A stretch of DNA of 64,000 nucleotides from Closterium sp. Naga37s-1 (lineage: Eukaryota; Streptophyta; Zygnematophyceae; Desmidiales; Closteriaceae). The position numbers and the translations under genes were made by a program. The notes beneath the pieces are model-generated. The model saw only the letters and a list, made by a program, of their open reading frames with translations, ran no database searches and was not told the DNA's origin. The number at the start of each line of letters is the position of its first letter. The first letter of the stretch is position 1. The stretch covers positions 441,501 through 505,500 of the forward strand of contig CANJKZ010000502.1 in assembly GCA_947471745.1 (NCBI GenBank), read 5' to 3'. This document shows positions 1 through 12,922 of the stretch, one piece after another.

Positions 1-3000
1 CTTTCCATCACCCCGCCCCATTCTCCCGCTTTCCATCACCCCGCCCCATTCTCCAGCTTTCCATCACCCCGCCCCATTCTCCCGCTTTCCATCACCCCGC
101 CCCATTCTCCCGCTTTCCATCACCCCGCCCCATTCTCCCGCTTTCCATCACCCCGCCCCATTCTCCCGCTTTCCATCACCCCGCCCCATTCTCCCTTTTT
201 TTATCACCCCGTTCCATTCTCCCGCTTTCCATCACCCAGCCCCATTCTCCCGCTTTCCATCACCCCGCCACATTCTCCCGCTTTCCATCACCCCGCCCCA
301 TTCTCCCTCCTTCCATCACCCCGCCCCATTCTCCCTCCTTCCATCACCCCGGCCCATTCTCCCTCCTTTCATCACCCCGCCCCATTCTCCCGCTTTCCAT
401 CACCCCAAGGCATTCTCCCGCTTTCCATCACCCCGCCCCATTCTCCCGCTTTCCATCACCCCACCCCATTCTCCCGCTTCCCATCACCCCGCCCCATTCT
501 CCCGCTTTCCATCACCCCGCACCATTCTCCCGCTTTCCATCACCCCGCCCCATTCTCCCGCTTTCCATCACCCCGCCCCATTCTCCCTCCTTCCATCACC
601 CCGCCCCATTCTCCCGCTTTCCATCACCCTGCCCCATTCTCCCGCTTTCCATCACCCCGCCCCATTCTCCCGCTTTCCATCACCCCGCCCCATTCTCCAG
701 CTTTCCATCACCCCGCCCCATTCTCCCGCTTTCCATTACCCCGCCCCATTCTCCCGCTTTCCATCACCCCGCCCCATTCTCCCGCTTTCCATCACCCCGC
801 CCCATTCTCCCGCTTTCCATCACCCGCCCCATTCTCCCGCTTTCCGTCACCCCGCTTCATTCTCCCTCCTTCCATCACCCCGCCCCATTCTCCCTCCTTC
901 CATCACCCCGCCCCATTCTCCCGCTTTCGATCACCCCGCCCCATTCTCCCGCTTTCCATCACCCCGCCCCATTCTCCCGCTTTCCATCACCCCGTCCCAT
1001 TCTCCCGCTTTCCATCACCCCGCCCCATTCTCCCGCTTTCCATCACCCCGCCCCATTCTCCCGCTTTCCATCACCTCGCCCCATACTCCAGCTTTCCATC
1101 ACCCCGCCCCATTCTCCCGCTTTCCATCACCTCGCCTCATTCTCCCGCTTTCCATCACCCCGCCCCATTCTCCCGCTTTCCATCAACCAGCCCCATTCTC
1201 CCGCTTTCCATCACCCCGCCCCATTCTCCCTTTTTTTATCACCCCGTTCCATTCTCCCGCTTTCCATCACCCAGCCCCATTCTCCCGCTTTCCATCACCC
1301 CGCCCCATTCTCCCGCTTTCCATCACCCCGCCCCATTCTCCCTCCTTCCATCACCCCGCCCCATTCTCCCTCCTTCCATCACCCCGGCCCATTCTCCCTC
1401 CTTCCATCACCCCGCCCCATTCTCCCGCTTTCCATCACCCCAAGGCATTCTCCCGCTTTCCATCACCCCGCCCCATTCTCCCGCTTTCCATCACCCCACC
1501 CCATTCTCCCGCTTTCCATGACCCCGCCCCATTCTCCCGCTTTCCATCACCCCGCCCCATTCTCCCTCCTTCCATCACCCCGCCCCATTCTCCCTCCTTC
1601 CATCACCCCGGCCCCTTCACCCTCCTTCCATCACCCCTCCCCATTCTCCCGCTTTCCATCACCCCGCCCCATTCTCCCGCTTTCCATCACCCCACCCCAT
1701 TCTCCCGCTTTCCATCACCCCACCCCATTCTTCCTCCTTCCATCACCCCGCCCCATTCTCCCGCTTTCCATCACCCCGCCCCATTCTCCCGCTTTCCATC
1801 ACCCCACCCCATTCTCTCGCTTTCCATCACCCCGCCCCATTCTCCCGCTTTCCATCACCCCGCCCTATTCTCCCGCTTTCCATCACCCCACCCCATTCTC
1901 CCGCTTTCCATCACTCCGCCCCATTCTCCCGCTTTCCATCACCTCGCCCCATTCTCCCGCTTTCCATCACCCCGCCCCATTCTCCCTCCTTCCATCACCC
2001 CGCCCCATTCTCCCTCCTTCCATCACCCCGCCCCATTCTCCCGCTTTCCATCACCCCGCCCCATTCTCCCGCTTTCCATCACCCCGCCCCATTCTCCCGC
2101 TTTCCATCACCCCGCCCCATTCTCCCGCTTTCCATCACCCCGCCCCATTTTCCCGCTTTCCATCACCCCGCCCCATTCTCCCGCTTTCCATCACCCCGCC
2201 CCAGTCTCCCTCCTTCCATCACCCCGCCCCATTCTCCCTCCTTCCATCACCCCGGCCCCTTCTCCCTCCTTCCATCACCCCTCCCCATTCTCCCGCTTTC
2301 CATCACCCCGAGGCATTCTCCCGCTTTCCATCACCCCGCCCCATTCTCCCGCTTTCCATCACCCCACCCCATTCTCCCGCTTTCCATCACCCCACCTCAT
2401 TCTCCCGCTTTCCATCACCCCGCCCCATTCTCCCGCTTTCCATCACCCCGCCCCATTCTCCCGCTTTCCATCACCCCGCCCCATTCTCCCGCTTTCCATC
2501 ACCACGCCCCATTCTCCCTCCTTCCATCACCCCGCCCCATTCTCCCGCTTTCCATCACCCCGCCCCATTCTCCCACTTTCCATCACCCCGCCCCATTCTC
2601 CCGCTTTCCATCACCCCGCCCCATTCTCCAGCTTTCCATCACCCCGCCCCATTCTCCCGCTTTCCATCACCCCGCCCCATTCTCCCGCTTTCCATCACCC
2701 CGCCCCATTCTCCCGCTTTCCATCACCCCGCCCCATTCTCCCTTTTTTTATCACCCCGTTCCATTCTCCCGCTTTCCATCACCCAGCCCCATTCTCCCGC
2801 TTTCCATCACCCCGCCACATTCTCCCGCTTTCCATCACCCCGCCCCATTCTCCCTCCTTCCATCACCCCGCCCCATTCTCCCTCCTTCCATCACCCCGGC
2901 CCATTCTCCCTCCTTCCATCACCCCGCCCCATTCTCCCGCTTTCCATCACCCCAAGGCATTCTCCCGCTTTCCATCACCCCGCCCCATTCTCCCGCTTTC

Positions 3001-5504
3001 CATCACCCCACCCCATTCTCCCGCTTTCCATCACCCCGCCCCATTCTCCCGCTTTCCATCACCCCGCCCCATTCTCCCGCTTTCCATCACCCCGCCCCAT
3101 TCTCCCGCTTTCCATCACCCCGCCCCATTCTCCCTCCTTCCATCACCCCGCCCCATTCTCCCGCTTTCCATCACCCTGCCCCATTCTCCCGCTTTCCATC
3201 ACCCCGCCCCATTCTCCCGCTTTCCATCACCCCGCCCCATTCTCCAGCTTTCCATCACCCCGCCCCATTCTCCCGCTTTCCATTACCCCGCCCCATTCTC
3301 CCGCTTTCCATCACCCCGCCCCATTCTCCCGCTTTCCATCACCCCGCCCCATTCTCCCGCTTTCCATCACCCGCCCCATTCTCCCGCTTTCCGTCACCCC
3401 GCTTCATTCTCCCTCCTTCCATCACCCCGCCCCATTCTCCCTCCTTCCATCACCCCGCCCCATTCTCCCGCTTTCCATCACCCCGCCCCATTCTCCCGCT
3501 TTCCATCACCCCGCCCCATTCTCCCGCTTTCCATCACCCCGCCCCATTCTCCCGCTTTCCATCACCTCGCCCCATTCTCCAGCTTTCCATCACCCCGCCC
3601 CATTCTCCCGCTTTCCATCACCTCGCCTCATTCTCCCGCTTTCCATCACCCCGCCCCATTCTCCCGCTTTCCATCAACCAGCCCCATTCTCCCGCTTTCC
3701 ATCACCCCGCCCCATTCTCCCTTTTTTTATCACCCCGTTCCATTCTCCCACTTTCCATCACCCAGCCCCATTCTCCCGCTTTCCATCACCCCGCCACATT
3801 CTCCCGCTTCCCATCACCCCGCCCCATTCTCCCTCCTTCCATCACCCCGCCCCATTCTCCCTCCTTCCATCACCCCGGCCCATTCTCCCTCCTTCCATCA
3901 CCCCGCCCCATTCTCCCGCTTTCCATCACCCCAAGGCATTCTCCCGCTTTCCATCACCCCGCCCCATTCTCCCGCTTTCCATCACCCCACCCCATTCTCC
4001 CGCTTTCCATCACCCCGCCCCATTCTCCCGCTTTCCATCACCCCGCCCCATTCTCCCGCTTTCCATCACCCCGCCCCATTCTCCCGCTTTCCATCACCCC
4101 GCCCCATTCTCCCTCCTTCCATCACCCCGCCCCATTCTCCCGCTTTCCATCACCCCGCCCCATTCTCCCGCTTTCCATCACCCCGCCCTATTCTCCCGCT
4201 TTCCATCACCCCGCCCCATACTCCAGCTTTCCATCACCCCGCCCCATTCTCCCGCTTTCCATTACCCCGCCCCATTCTCCCGCTTTCCATCACCCCGCCC
4301 CATTCTCCCGCTTTCCATCACCCCGCCCCATTCTCCCGCTTTCCATCACCCGCCCCATTCTCCCGCTTTCCGTCACCCCGCTTCATTCTCCCTCCTTCCA
4401 TCACCCCGCCCCATTCTCCCTCCTTCCATCACCCCGCCCCATTCTCCCGCTTTCCATCACCCCGCCCCATTCTCCCGCTTTCCATCACCCCGCCCCATTC
4501 TCCCGCTTTCCATTACCCCGCCCCATTCTCCCGCTTTCCATCACCCCGCCCCATTCTCCCGCTTTCCATCACCTAGCCCCATTCTCCCGCTTTCCATCAC
4601 CCGCCCCATTCTCCCGCTTTCTGTCACCCCGCTTCATTCTCCCTCCTTCCATCACCCCGCCCCATTCTCCCTCCTTCCATCACCCCGCCCCATTCTCCCG
4701 CTTTCCATCACCCCGCCCCATTCTCCCGCTTTCCATCACCCCGCCCCATTCTCCCGCTTTCCATCACCCCGTCCCATTCTCCCGCTTTCCATCACCCCGC
4801 CCCATTCTCCCGCTTTCCATCATCCCGCCCCATTCTCCCGCTTTCCATCACCTCGCCCCATTCTCCCGCTTTCCATCACCCCGCCTCATTCTCCCGTTTT
4901 TTATCACCCCGCCCCATTCTCCCGCTTTCCATCACCCCGCCCCATTCTCCCGCTTTCCATCACCCCGCCCCATTCTCCCGCTTTCCATCACCCCGCCCCA
5001 TTCTCCCTCCTTCCATCACCCCGTCCCATTATCCCTCCTTCCATCACCCCGCCCCATTCGCCCGCTTTCCATCACCCCGCCCCATTCTCCCGCTTTCCAT
5101 CACCCCGCCCCATTCTCCCGCTTTCCATCACCCCGCCCCATTCTCCCGCTTTCCATCACCCCGCCTCATTCTCCCGCTTTCCATCACCCCGCCCCATTCT
5201 CCCGCTTTCCATCACCCTGCCCCGTTCTCCCGCTTTCCATCACCCCGCCCCATTCTCCCGCTTTCCATCACCCCGCCTTATTCTCCCGCTTTCCATCACC
5301 CCGCCCCATTCTCCCGCTTTCCATCACTCCGCCCCCTTCTCCCTCCTTCCATCACCCCGCCCCATTCTCCCGCTTTCCATCACCCCGCCCCACTCTCCCA
5401 CTTTCCATCACCCCGCCCCATTCTCCCGTTTTTTATCACCCCGCCCCATTCTCCCGCTTTCCATCACCCAGCCCCATTCTCCCGCTTTCCATCACCCCGC
5501 CCCA
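1..5504. repeat. 28-bp minisatellite array (about 196 units)
   Basis: The whole stretch is a head-to-tail array of a 28-bp unit that reads approximately CCCCGCCCCATTCTCCCGCT followed by TTCCATCA. Units vary by a few bases; occasional 27-bp units shift the phase. Recognisable variant units recur in the same order: a T-tract variant near 193, 1225, 2740 and 3719 is each time followed about 215 bp later by an AAGG-containing variant near 408, 1441, 2954 and 3934. This shows higher-order duplication of blocks of roughly 1.0-1.5 kb. Because 28 is not a multiple of 3 and the unit lacks stops in one phase, long proline/serine/histidine-rich open frames occur, but they merely mirror the repeat. The array meets the copia LTR at its right end without a spacer. 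Its left edge lies outside the window. Confidence 0.97.
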
Positions 5505-6156
5505 TTCACCAAGTATTGACGACACAGTGTCGGTTTGAACGAACGGCACTATGGCAGCCACTATAGTCTTAGAACACAAGATACGAAGAGTTAGGAAGAG
5601 TTGCGAGTTGGGAATGACTCCCAGCTCCTACAAACCCCAAGAGCCGAGGTACAGTAATGTGGAACAGTGCCACACTGTCCCCAACCACGAAGGGTCTCGA
5701 AACTACCCTTCACTAGGGCCTACACCAAGTGAAATGTTACACTACACAAAGTAATGTAACTATCTTCAATTTCTTGAGGTGTACCCTTTTGGCGAGCTTC
5801 GCGATCACTTGAATGTTGACACCAGGGCTCGGGTTCTTCATCACAAACTCATCCTTGAGTTTTTGATGGGTCTGCTTCACACACCTGCGACACGCCGAAC
5901 GTTCGACAAGCGACAAATTGAAACCGCGCACGACAAAGTAGAAACCGCGCGGGACACACAAAATGACCACGTTACACGCGACTAGCGATAATTCGCTATT
6001 GACTTGACACACACACTCGACATCATGACCCATCATTCACACACTATTATAAGCATGAAATGTATATTTATTTCATGCACTCACTCCATTCCATGCACAC
6101 ACGCATGCACGCACACGGACAACAAGCCGAGTGCAAACCGTAGGGTTGCACCAACA
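5505..6156 (-). repeat. Left LTR of the first copia element
   Basis: This 652-bp stretch matches 11174-11825 along its whole length and ends in the same ACCAACA. It is shorter than the right LTR, and its outer edge is the 28-bp minisatellite. The base run TTCACC is shared at the join, so the exact boundary could lie a few bases either way. Confidence 0.93.
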
Positions 6157-9100
6157 AACTCCCCCTCGGATTGTTGGCCTTAGGATCTTGCTCTCTTATT
6201 TCAGAGCCATCTTAGCCAGCTTGCAACATTTCCAATGCTGCTGCTCCACCAGCCTCTTAGTCATCATGTCAGCCGGCTGCCCCGTGGTCTTCACGTAGCG
6301 CAACTCAACTTCACCCGCGGCCACCATGCTCCTCGTCCAATGCCACTTCACCCTCATGTGCTTGGTGAGGCCGTGCAACACAGGATTCTTAGCAAGAGCA
6401 ATTGCACCCTGGCTGTCACAGTAGAGTGGGGTAGGTCCCTGCTGCTCCTCCCCCAATTCAGCCAACAAACGCCGCTGCCACACAATTTCACGTACGGCAC
6501 GGAAGAATGCTATGTACTCGGACTCGAACGAGCTCAATGCTTGATCAACCTTCTTCTTGCTCTCCCAAGCAGTTGGCCCTCCACCAACACAGCAGATGAA
6601 GCCTCCCACACTTGTCATGTCCTTTGGTTCTGATGCATAAGAGGCATCGGAGAATGCGGTGAGGAACAAACGCACGGGTTCAACACCATCCGCGCCCTTT
6701 TGGCGCCTTTGCGCCGCCGCCGAGTATTCCAGCCCAACGGTCGGTGTTTGGCCAAGGTACTTGGCCACCCTCATTCCAGCTGCTACCTGCTCCTCATTAG
6801 GGCATTGAACAACCCTAGCCAGCTTCCCGGTAGCGAAGGCGACGTCCGGTCGGGTGTTTACCGCCGCATACATGAGGCTGCCCACCAACGAGTGAAAACG
6901 GCGCATCTCCTCTTCACCAACGCTCTCCTCCTCTGGTCCCCTCACACACTTGAACCCAAAGGGAAAGGGATTAGCCACATGGCCTTCACTCTGCCCAAAG
7001 TTGGCAGCCAAGGCCTCCAGGTACTTCCGTTGGTGCACTCGCATGCTCCGCTTCTCCACGTCTCGTTCGATGTGGAGCCCAAGGTAGAAGTTCACGTCAC
7101 CAAGGGACTTGCACTTGAACTTGTCTTGCAGCTTAAGCATCACCTCCTTCACAAGGTCAGAGGAGGGTGAGAATATGAGAATGTCATCCACATAAACCAC
7201 CATGAAGCTCCTCTGCTCCCCTTCGCCAAGCATGAACAAGGAGTGATCGGCCGTTGAGGGAGTGAAGCCGATCTCCTCCAACACTTCGCGCAGCTTCATG
7301 TACCATTGCCTAGGGGCCTGCTTCAGCCCATAGAGGGCCTTCTTCAGCTTCCACACTCTGCCACTTCCATCATCAAACCCCTCTGGCTGCGCCATAAAAA
7401 TCTCCTCCTCAAGGATGCTGTTAAGGAATGCCGTTACGATGTCCATCTGCTTCACCACCCATCCTTTGATGGCGGCTCCCGCGAATAGGGTCCGCAGCGT
7501 CGTCGGCTTCACCACAGGGGAAAATAGCTCTTTGAAGTCCACCTTCTCCTTCTGCTGGTACCCCTTGGCCACAAGCCTAGACTTGTAGCGCTCGATCTTG
7601 CCGTCGGCATCGGACTTGATCTTGAAGAGCCACTTGGACGTAATCGCTTTACGCCCATCCGGTAGCTCCACCAATTGAAACGTGTCGTTCTCCTCAATGC
7701 TCTTCAGCTCACTCTCCATGGCCTTCTTCCACTCCTCAGCATCACTACTCTCCAAGGCCTCCTTGAGAGTTGCTGGTTCTCCCGGCATCTCCACCGGAGA
7801 GAAGAACGCGAAGGCACACTCGTCGTAATCGCTCTCCTCGTCATCTCCAACCATCATTGCCGCTCCGGCTAAGGCCGTCTTGCCTTGCTTTCCCGGTGCA
7901 TCATAGGTGAGCCTGTTAGGGGGTTGAACTCTACTCTTCCCCTTTCGTTCCTCCTCAGCTGCAGGGACTTCAAAGCCTTGGCGTTGCTGCGGTGTGGCTC
8001 GAATCCGTGGAGCACTCGTAGTGCGGGAAGGGAGTGACGGTGCACGCTCGCTCACTTGCTGCACCTCCTCCTCTTCTTCCTCTGCATCATTGGCCTCCTC
8101 TCCCCTATTCACAAGGGAAGATTGCCTTGTATTGGTGCTGCCGCTGCTCAGCTCCAAAGGCAGCTCCCCATGCTCCAAGCCGGAACTCTTCACCTCTCCA
8201 AACCGCACGCCTATCTTCGCCTCATTCTCCGCCTTCCAATCCTTGTACATGAAGTTCTCCATGAACTTGCAGTCCCTGCTCACCAAGAACTTCTTGGTGA
8301 ATGGGACCCAAAGAAGCCAACCCTTGCTGTTTTGAGCCATGCCCAATTGCACGGCCCACACCGCCTTGGCACCAAGCTTGTTGTGCCGAAGATGCTTAGG
8401 CACGAGCGCCATGCACATGCACCCGAACACCTGAAGCATATCCACCTTTGGCTTCCTTCCAAGCCACTCCACATAGGGCACCCATTTGTCTGCTCCCACA
8501 TGAGTTAAAGCTCTGTTCTTGGCCACACACGCGCTCCGCACCACATCAGGCCAAAAGTAATCGGGTAGCCCGGCTTCAATGAGCAACCCTCGTGCCGCCT
8601 CCGTGATTGTGCGGTTCGCTCGCTCGGCGATGCCGTTCATTGCAGGGGAGTATGGCATTGTGAGGGAGTGCCGAATACCATTCTTCTTCAGCCACAACCC
8701 AAACTCCTTGCTCAGGAACTCTCCCCCTCGATCGGTGCGGATTGACTTGACTAGACGGTCTTGTTGCCGCTCTACCATCAGAAACCAATCCGTCTTCAAC
8801 GTTTCAGCCACGTCGCTCTTCTTGGCCAGCACGTACACCCAAGTCATACGGGTGTAGACGTCCACAATAGTGAGGAAATACTCAGCTCCAGCAGCTCCAA
8901 GCTTCAGGGGGCCCACCACGTCCATCACCACCTCATCAAGTGGTGCCTTAGCCGTTGCCTCTGAACTAGTGGGAAACGGGTGAACTTGGCTTGCACGCAC
9001 GTCGGGCAGCCAAGTACCTCATCGGGCTCCCCCTTCACACGTATGCCAGCAACCATCTCATTCTTCACTAGCTGCTGCAAGATGGGCAGGGCCACATGCC

Positions 9101-10995
9101 CCATGCGCCGATGCAAGGTGAGCCAATCACACTCCCCCGTAGCCGAAGTTGGATTGGAGAATGCCGCGCTCGCAATAGCGCCCAATATACTCTCTCCGTA
9201 GTCCTCCTCCGCTGCTGCCTCGGGGTTCTCCTCACCCTTTTGCTGCTCCTTGGCTGCTGCACCACTCTCCTTAGGTTCACTGAACTTGCTGGTCCCTCCA
9301 GGTTTGCTCTTCTTGGAATCCTTCTCCTTAGCGCGACCGTCCGCGCTATCGCCGCTACCAACCGCTTCACCTTTGGCGCTGATGCTTGCTGCCACTTGCC
9401 TCTCCTTAGGCATAGGGACCACAGGGATCTGCCACATCTCGTTGTAGACATCCCTGTCCTCATGAAGGTCCCAAAGAATTTGATCGCCAAGCCTTGCGGT
9501 GTAGGTCTTGGCTCCCTTCGAGTTCGTGTCCATGCCGGCCTTTGCCAACCGCCGCACGGAAATCAGGTTTGCAGCAAGTCTGGGCACCCAAAGCACGTTC
9601 TTGAGGCCCACCATCTTCTCATCAGCACCCTTGAACATGGCCTTGCCCATGCCTTTCACCTCTGCTCGCTGCCCCAAAGCCGATGTAACATGCTTCACCG
9701 GTGAGGGCTTGAGTTCGGTGAGCAAGTCCGGGCGAGGTGTCATGCTATAGGTAGCGCCACTATCGATCACCCAAAAGTCCAGTGGGTGTAGGGTCACCTT
9801 CCCCACAGCTGGTGGCTCCTCAAAGCCTTCATCCTTCTCTAGACCAGTCGGTACTTGCGTCGACACGAAGTAGAATAGACCCGGGTATCGATCGTCGCTC
9901 GGGTCCTTGTCATTGTCTCCGCTCTTCATGTTTGCAGCTCCGCCACCGCGACCGCCACGGCCTCCACGGCCTCTTCCTCTCCCTCCTCCTGCTTCTCTAC
10001 CCTCCTGGCCTTGAGCAGGGGTCCAACTATCAGGGAGCTTGTAGCAATCGCGCCACATATGTCCGCTCTTGTGGCAATAATGGCATTCGCCGTCGAATCG
10101 GCCGCGACCGCGCCCGTAACTCTTGTCGTCGTTGCCGTAACCGCCACTCCCGCGGCCTCCGTTGAAGTTGTTGCTGCCAAATCTGCCTCCCCCTCGTCCT
10201 CTGCCCCTTCCACGACCGTATCCACGGCCGATGCTCGCTGCCCCAGCACCATCCGCACTCGTCAACTCACAGTGGCGGAAATCCTCTTGAAGGATAGCTC
10301 GCTTCACGTCTTCAAGCGAGAGGCGGGGCAAGTCGCGATTCAGGTTGATGATGAGCGAGGACCATGACTCGGGGAGTAGGGCCAGCAACTTGGTCTTCTT
10401 TTGAAGCTCAATATAGTTCAAATCAGCTCCCTCAAGCCGCGTCAACAAGTCGAAGAATTTCTGCACCCCTTCTTCAACCGCTTCATTCTCTTCAATTCGT
10501 AACGTCGCCATTTGCCGTTCCAACACCACAGCTACCGCCGCTGTTGCAGGAGCGTGTACACCCTTGAGAGCAGCCCATGCCTTTGGTCCCTTCTCTGGTT
10601 CACGCTAGAATGGCTTGATGTGACAGATCTGGCTGCTCCCCAACGCTTGCCCAAGTAGGAGGTAGCCTTGAGCGCTCTTCCGCACCCACGGGCTCTTCTC
10701 CGGGTCGTTCTTGGGGCGCTTCTCCGTTCCTTCCATCACCTCCAGCAGGTCATAGTGGTCAAACACGTTCTCCATTCTGAAGGACCACTCAGCAAAGTTG
10801 TCACCGTTGAACTTGTCAAGGCCAAACACTCTAGGCTCATCCCTAGATGGGCCAACACTTGGTTGCACGAGCGCCATGGCTGAGTCACGGGGTTGGCCTT
10901 GAGCTTGGGCTTCTCCACTGCCACCAGCACCTCTGCCACCCCTTTCCTCAGGTCCAGCCATTGTCGAAACTGCTCCAAGGGGCTCTGATACCACT

Positions 10996-11825
10996 TGTTA
11001 TAGTCACAGTAGGCTTCAATGTGCCTAAAACGAAAGATAGAGTGCACAGTCGGATTTCTGCACAGCGGCTTTAAACGTTCATAGCTTTCTGGTCACAGCT
11101 TCAAATGACCTGATTCAACTTGGATCTGGAGCGTCTTAACATCGCCTACAATCGGCAATTTAGATCGCACGATTTCACCAAGTATTGACAACACAACGTC
11201 GGTTTGAACGAACGGCACTATGGCAGCCACTATAGTCTTAGAACACACAATTAGGAAGAGTTAGGAAGAGTTACGAGTTGGGAGGACTCCCAGCTCCTAC
11301 AAACCCCAAGAGCCGAGGTACGGTCATGTGGAACAGTGCCACACTGTCCCCAACCAGGAAGGGTCTCGAAACTATTCTCCACAAGGGACTAAACCAACAG
11401 AAATGTTACACTACACATTGCAATGTAACTATCTTCACCATCTTGAAGTGTACCTTTTTGACGAGCTTCGATATCACTTGAGGCTTGAAACCAAGGCTCG
11501 GGTTCTTCATAAAAAACTCATCCTTGAGTTTTTGATGGGTCTGCTGCACACATCTGCGACACGCCAAACGTTCGACAGGTGACAAAATAGAAACCGCGCA
11601 CGACAAAATAGAAACCGCGCGGGACACACAAAATGACCGCGTTACACGCGACTAGCAATAATTCGCTATTGACGTGACACACACACTCGACATCATGACC
11701 CATCATACACACACTATTATAAGCATGAAATATATATTATTTCATGCCCTCATTCCATTCCATGCACACACGCATGCACGCACACGGACAACAAGCCGAG
11801 TGCAAACCGTAGGGTTGCACCAACA
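10996..11825 (-). repeat. Right LTR of the first copia element (830 bp)
   Basis: It begins TGTTATAG and ends CCAACA, giving the TG...CA termini of an LTR. Two bases separate its inner edge from the initiator-Met primer-binding site. Its outer edge abuts a 181-bp satellite unit. No target-site duplication can be tested, because the opposite end of the element does not carry this terminus. Confidence 0.93.
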
Positions 11826-12922
11826 TTGCTGGCTTGGCAATAGGCCCAGACAATGGCAGCCACGTGACCCGGCGGAAGAAAATTGCTCGAAATGAGCGCT
11901 TCCAACCCCAAAATGTGGAAGGATCCGCACATGTGTAGGAAGTGTAGTGGGCGCTCTTCATTCGCGAGCGCCGATGACCGATGATGCTCGCAACCCTCCC
12001 ATGCCCTTGGTGGCCTGGTAATAGGCCCAGCGCAGCCACATGACCCGGCGAAAGAAAAGCGCTCGGAACGAGCGTTTCCACCACCAAAACACGGAAGGAT
12101 CCGCACATGTGCAGGAAGCGCAGCGGGCGCTCTTCATTCACGAGCGCCGATGACCGATGATGCTCGCAACCCTCCCACGCCCTTGCTGTCTTGGTAATAG
12201 GCCCAAAAAAGCACAGCTACGTGACTCGGCGGAAGAAAAACGCTCGGAACGAGCGCTTCCAGCCCCAAAATGCGGAAGGATCCGCACATGTGCAGGAAGT
12301 GCAGCGGGCGCTATTCATTCGCGAGCGCCAATGACCAAAGATGCTCGCAACCCTCCCACGCCCTTGCTGGCTTGGTAATAGAACCAGACAAGCGCAGCCA
12401 CATGACCTGGCAGAAGAAAAACGCTCGGAACGATCACTTCCAGCCCCAAAATGCGGAAGGATCCGCACATGTGCAGGACGTGCAACGAACGCTCTTCATT
12501 CGTGAGCGCCGATGACCGATGATGCTCGCAACCCTCCCACGCCCTTGCTAGCTTGGTTATCGGCCCAGACAAGCGCAGTCACATGACTGGGCGGAAGAAA
12601 AACGCTCGAAACGAGCGTTTCCGCCCCCGAAATGCGGAAGGATCCGCACATGTGCAGGAAGTGCAGCGGGCGCTCTTCATTTGCGAGCGCCAATCACCGA
12701 TGATGCTCGCAACCCTCCCACGCCCTTGCTGGCTTGGTCATAGGACCAGACAAGGGCAGCCACATGACCCGGCAGAAGAAAAACGCTCGGAACGGGCGCT
12801 TCCACCCCCAGAACGCGGAAGGATCTGCACATGTTCAGGAAGTGCAGCGGGCGCTCTTCATTCGCGAGCGCCGATGACCGATGACGCTCGCAACCCTCCC
12901 ACGCCCTTGCTGGCTTGGTAAC
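11826..12922. repeat. 181-bp satellite array, left block (about 6 units)
   Basis: These are head-to-tail copies of the same 181-bp unit that fills 13777-20151. The first copy starts directly after the copia LTR with TTGCTGGCTTGGCAATAGGC, so the element inserted at the edge of, or inside, this satellite. The left block ends where the solo-LTR-like insert begins. Confidence 0.96.

Larger units (their letters stand above)
5505..11825 (-). mobile_element. Ty1/copia LTR retrotransposon, old, broken
   Basis: A minus-strand LTR element lies between two tandem arrays. Its LTRs are at 5505-6156 (3' LTR in element sense) and 10996-11825 (5' LTR). Next to the 5' LTR is a primer-binding site at 10981-10993, whose complement TGGTATCAGAGCC matches the end of initiator tRNA-Met. 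A purine-rich tract adjoins the 3' LTR near 6157-6168. The domain order, read leftwards, is gag-like region (about 9.8-11.0 kb) with a CX2CX4HX4C zinc knuckle, aspartic protease (DSGA), integrase with an RTDRGGEF motif, reverse transcriptase (LYGLKQAPRQW, YVDD) and RNase H. Integrase before reverse transcriptase is the Ty1/copia order. The element is broken: the coding part is interrupted about twice and the two LTRs differ in length. By eye the LTRs are roughly 90% identical, so the insertion is old. Confidence 0.95.

Noticed and set aside
1-5504. CRISPR-like array of 28-bp repeats
   Set aside because: Repeats are contiguous with no spacers, and the context is eukaryotic.
1518-5519. A 1333-residue open frame rich in Pro, Ser and His
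   Set aside because: It is a translation of the 28-bp minisatellite; the peptide period of 28 residues equals three repeat units. There is no sign of selection on codons.
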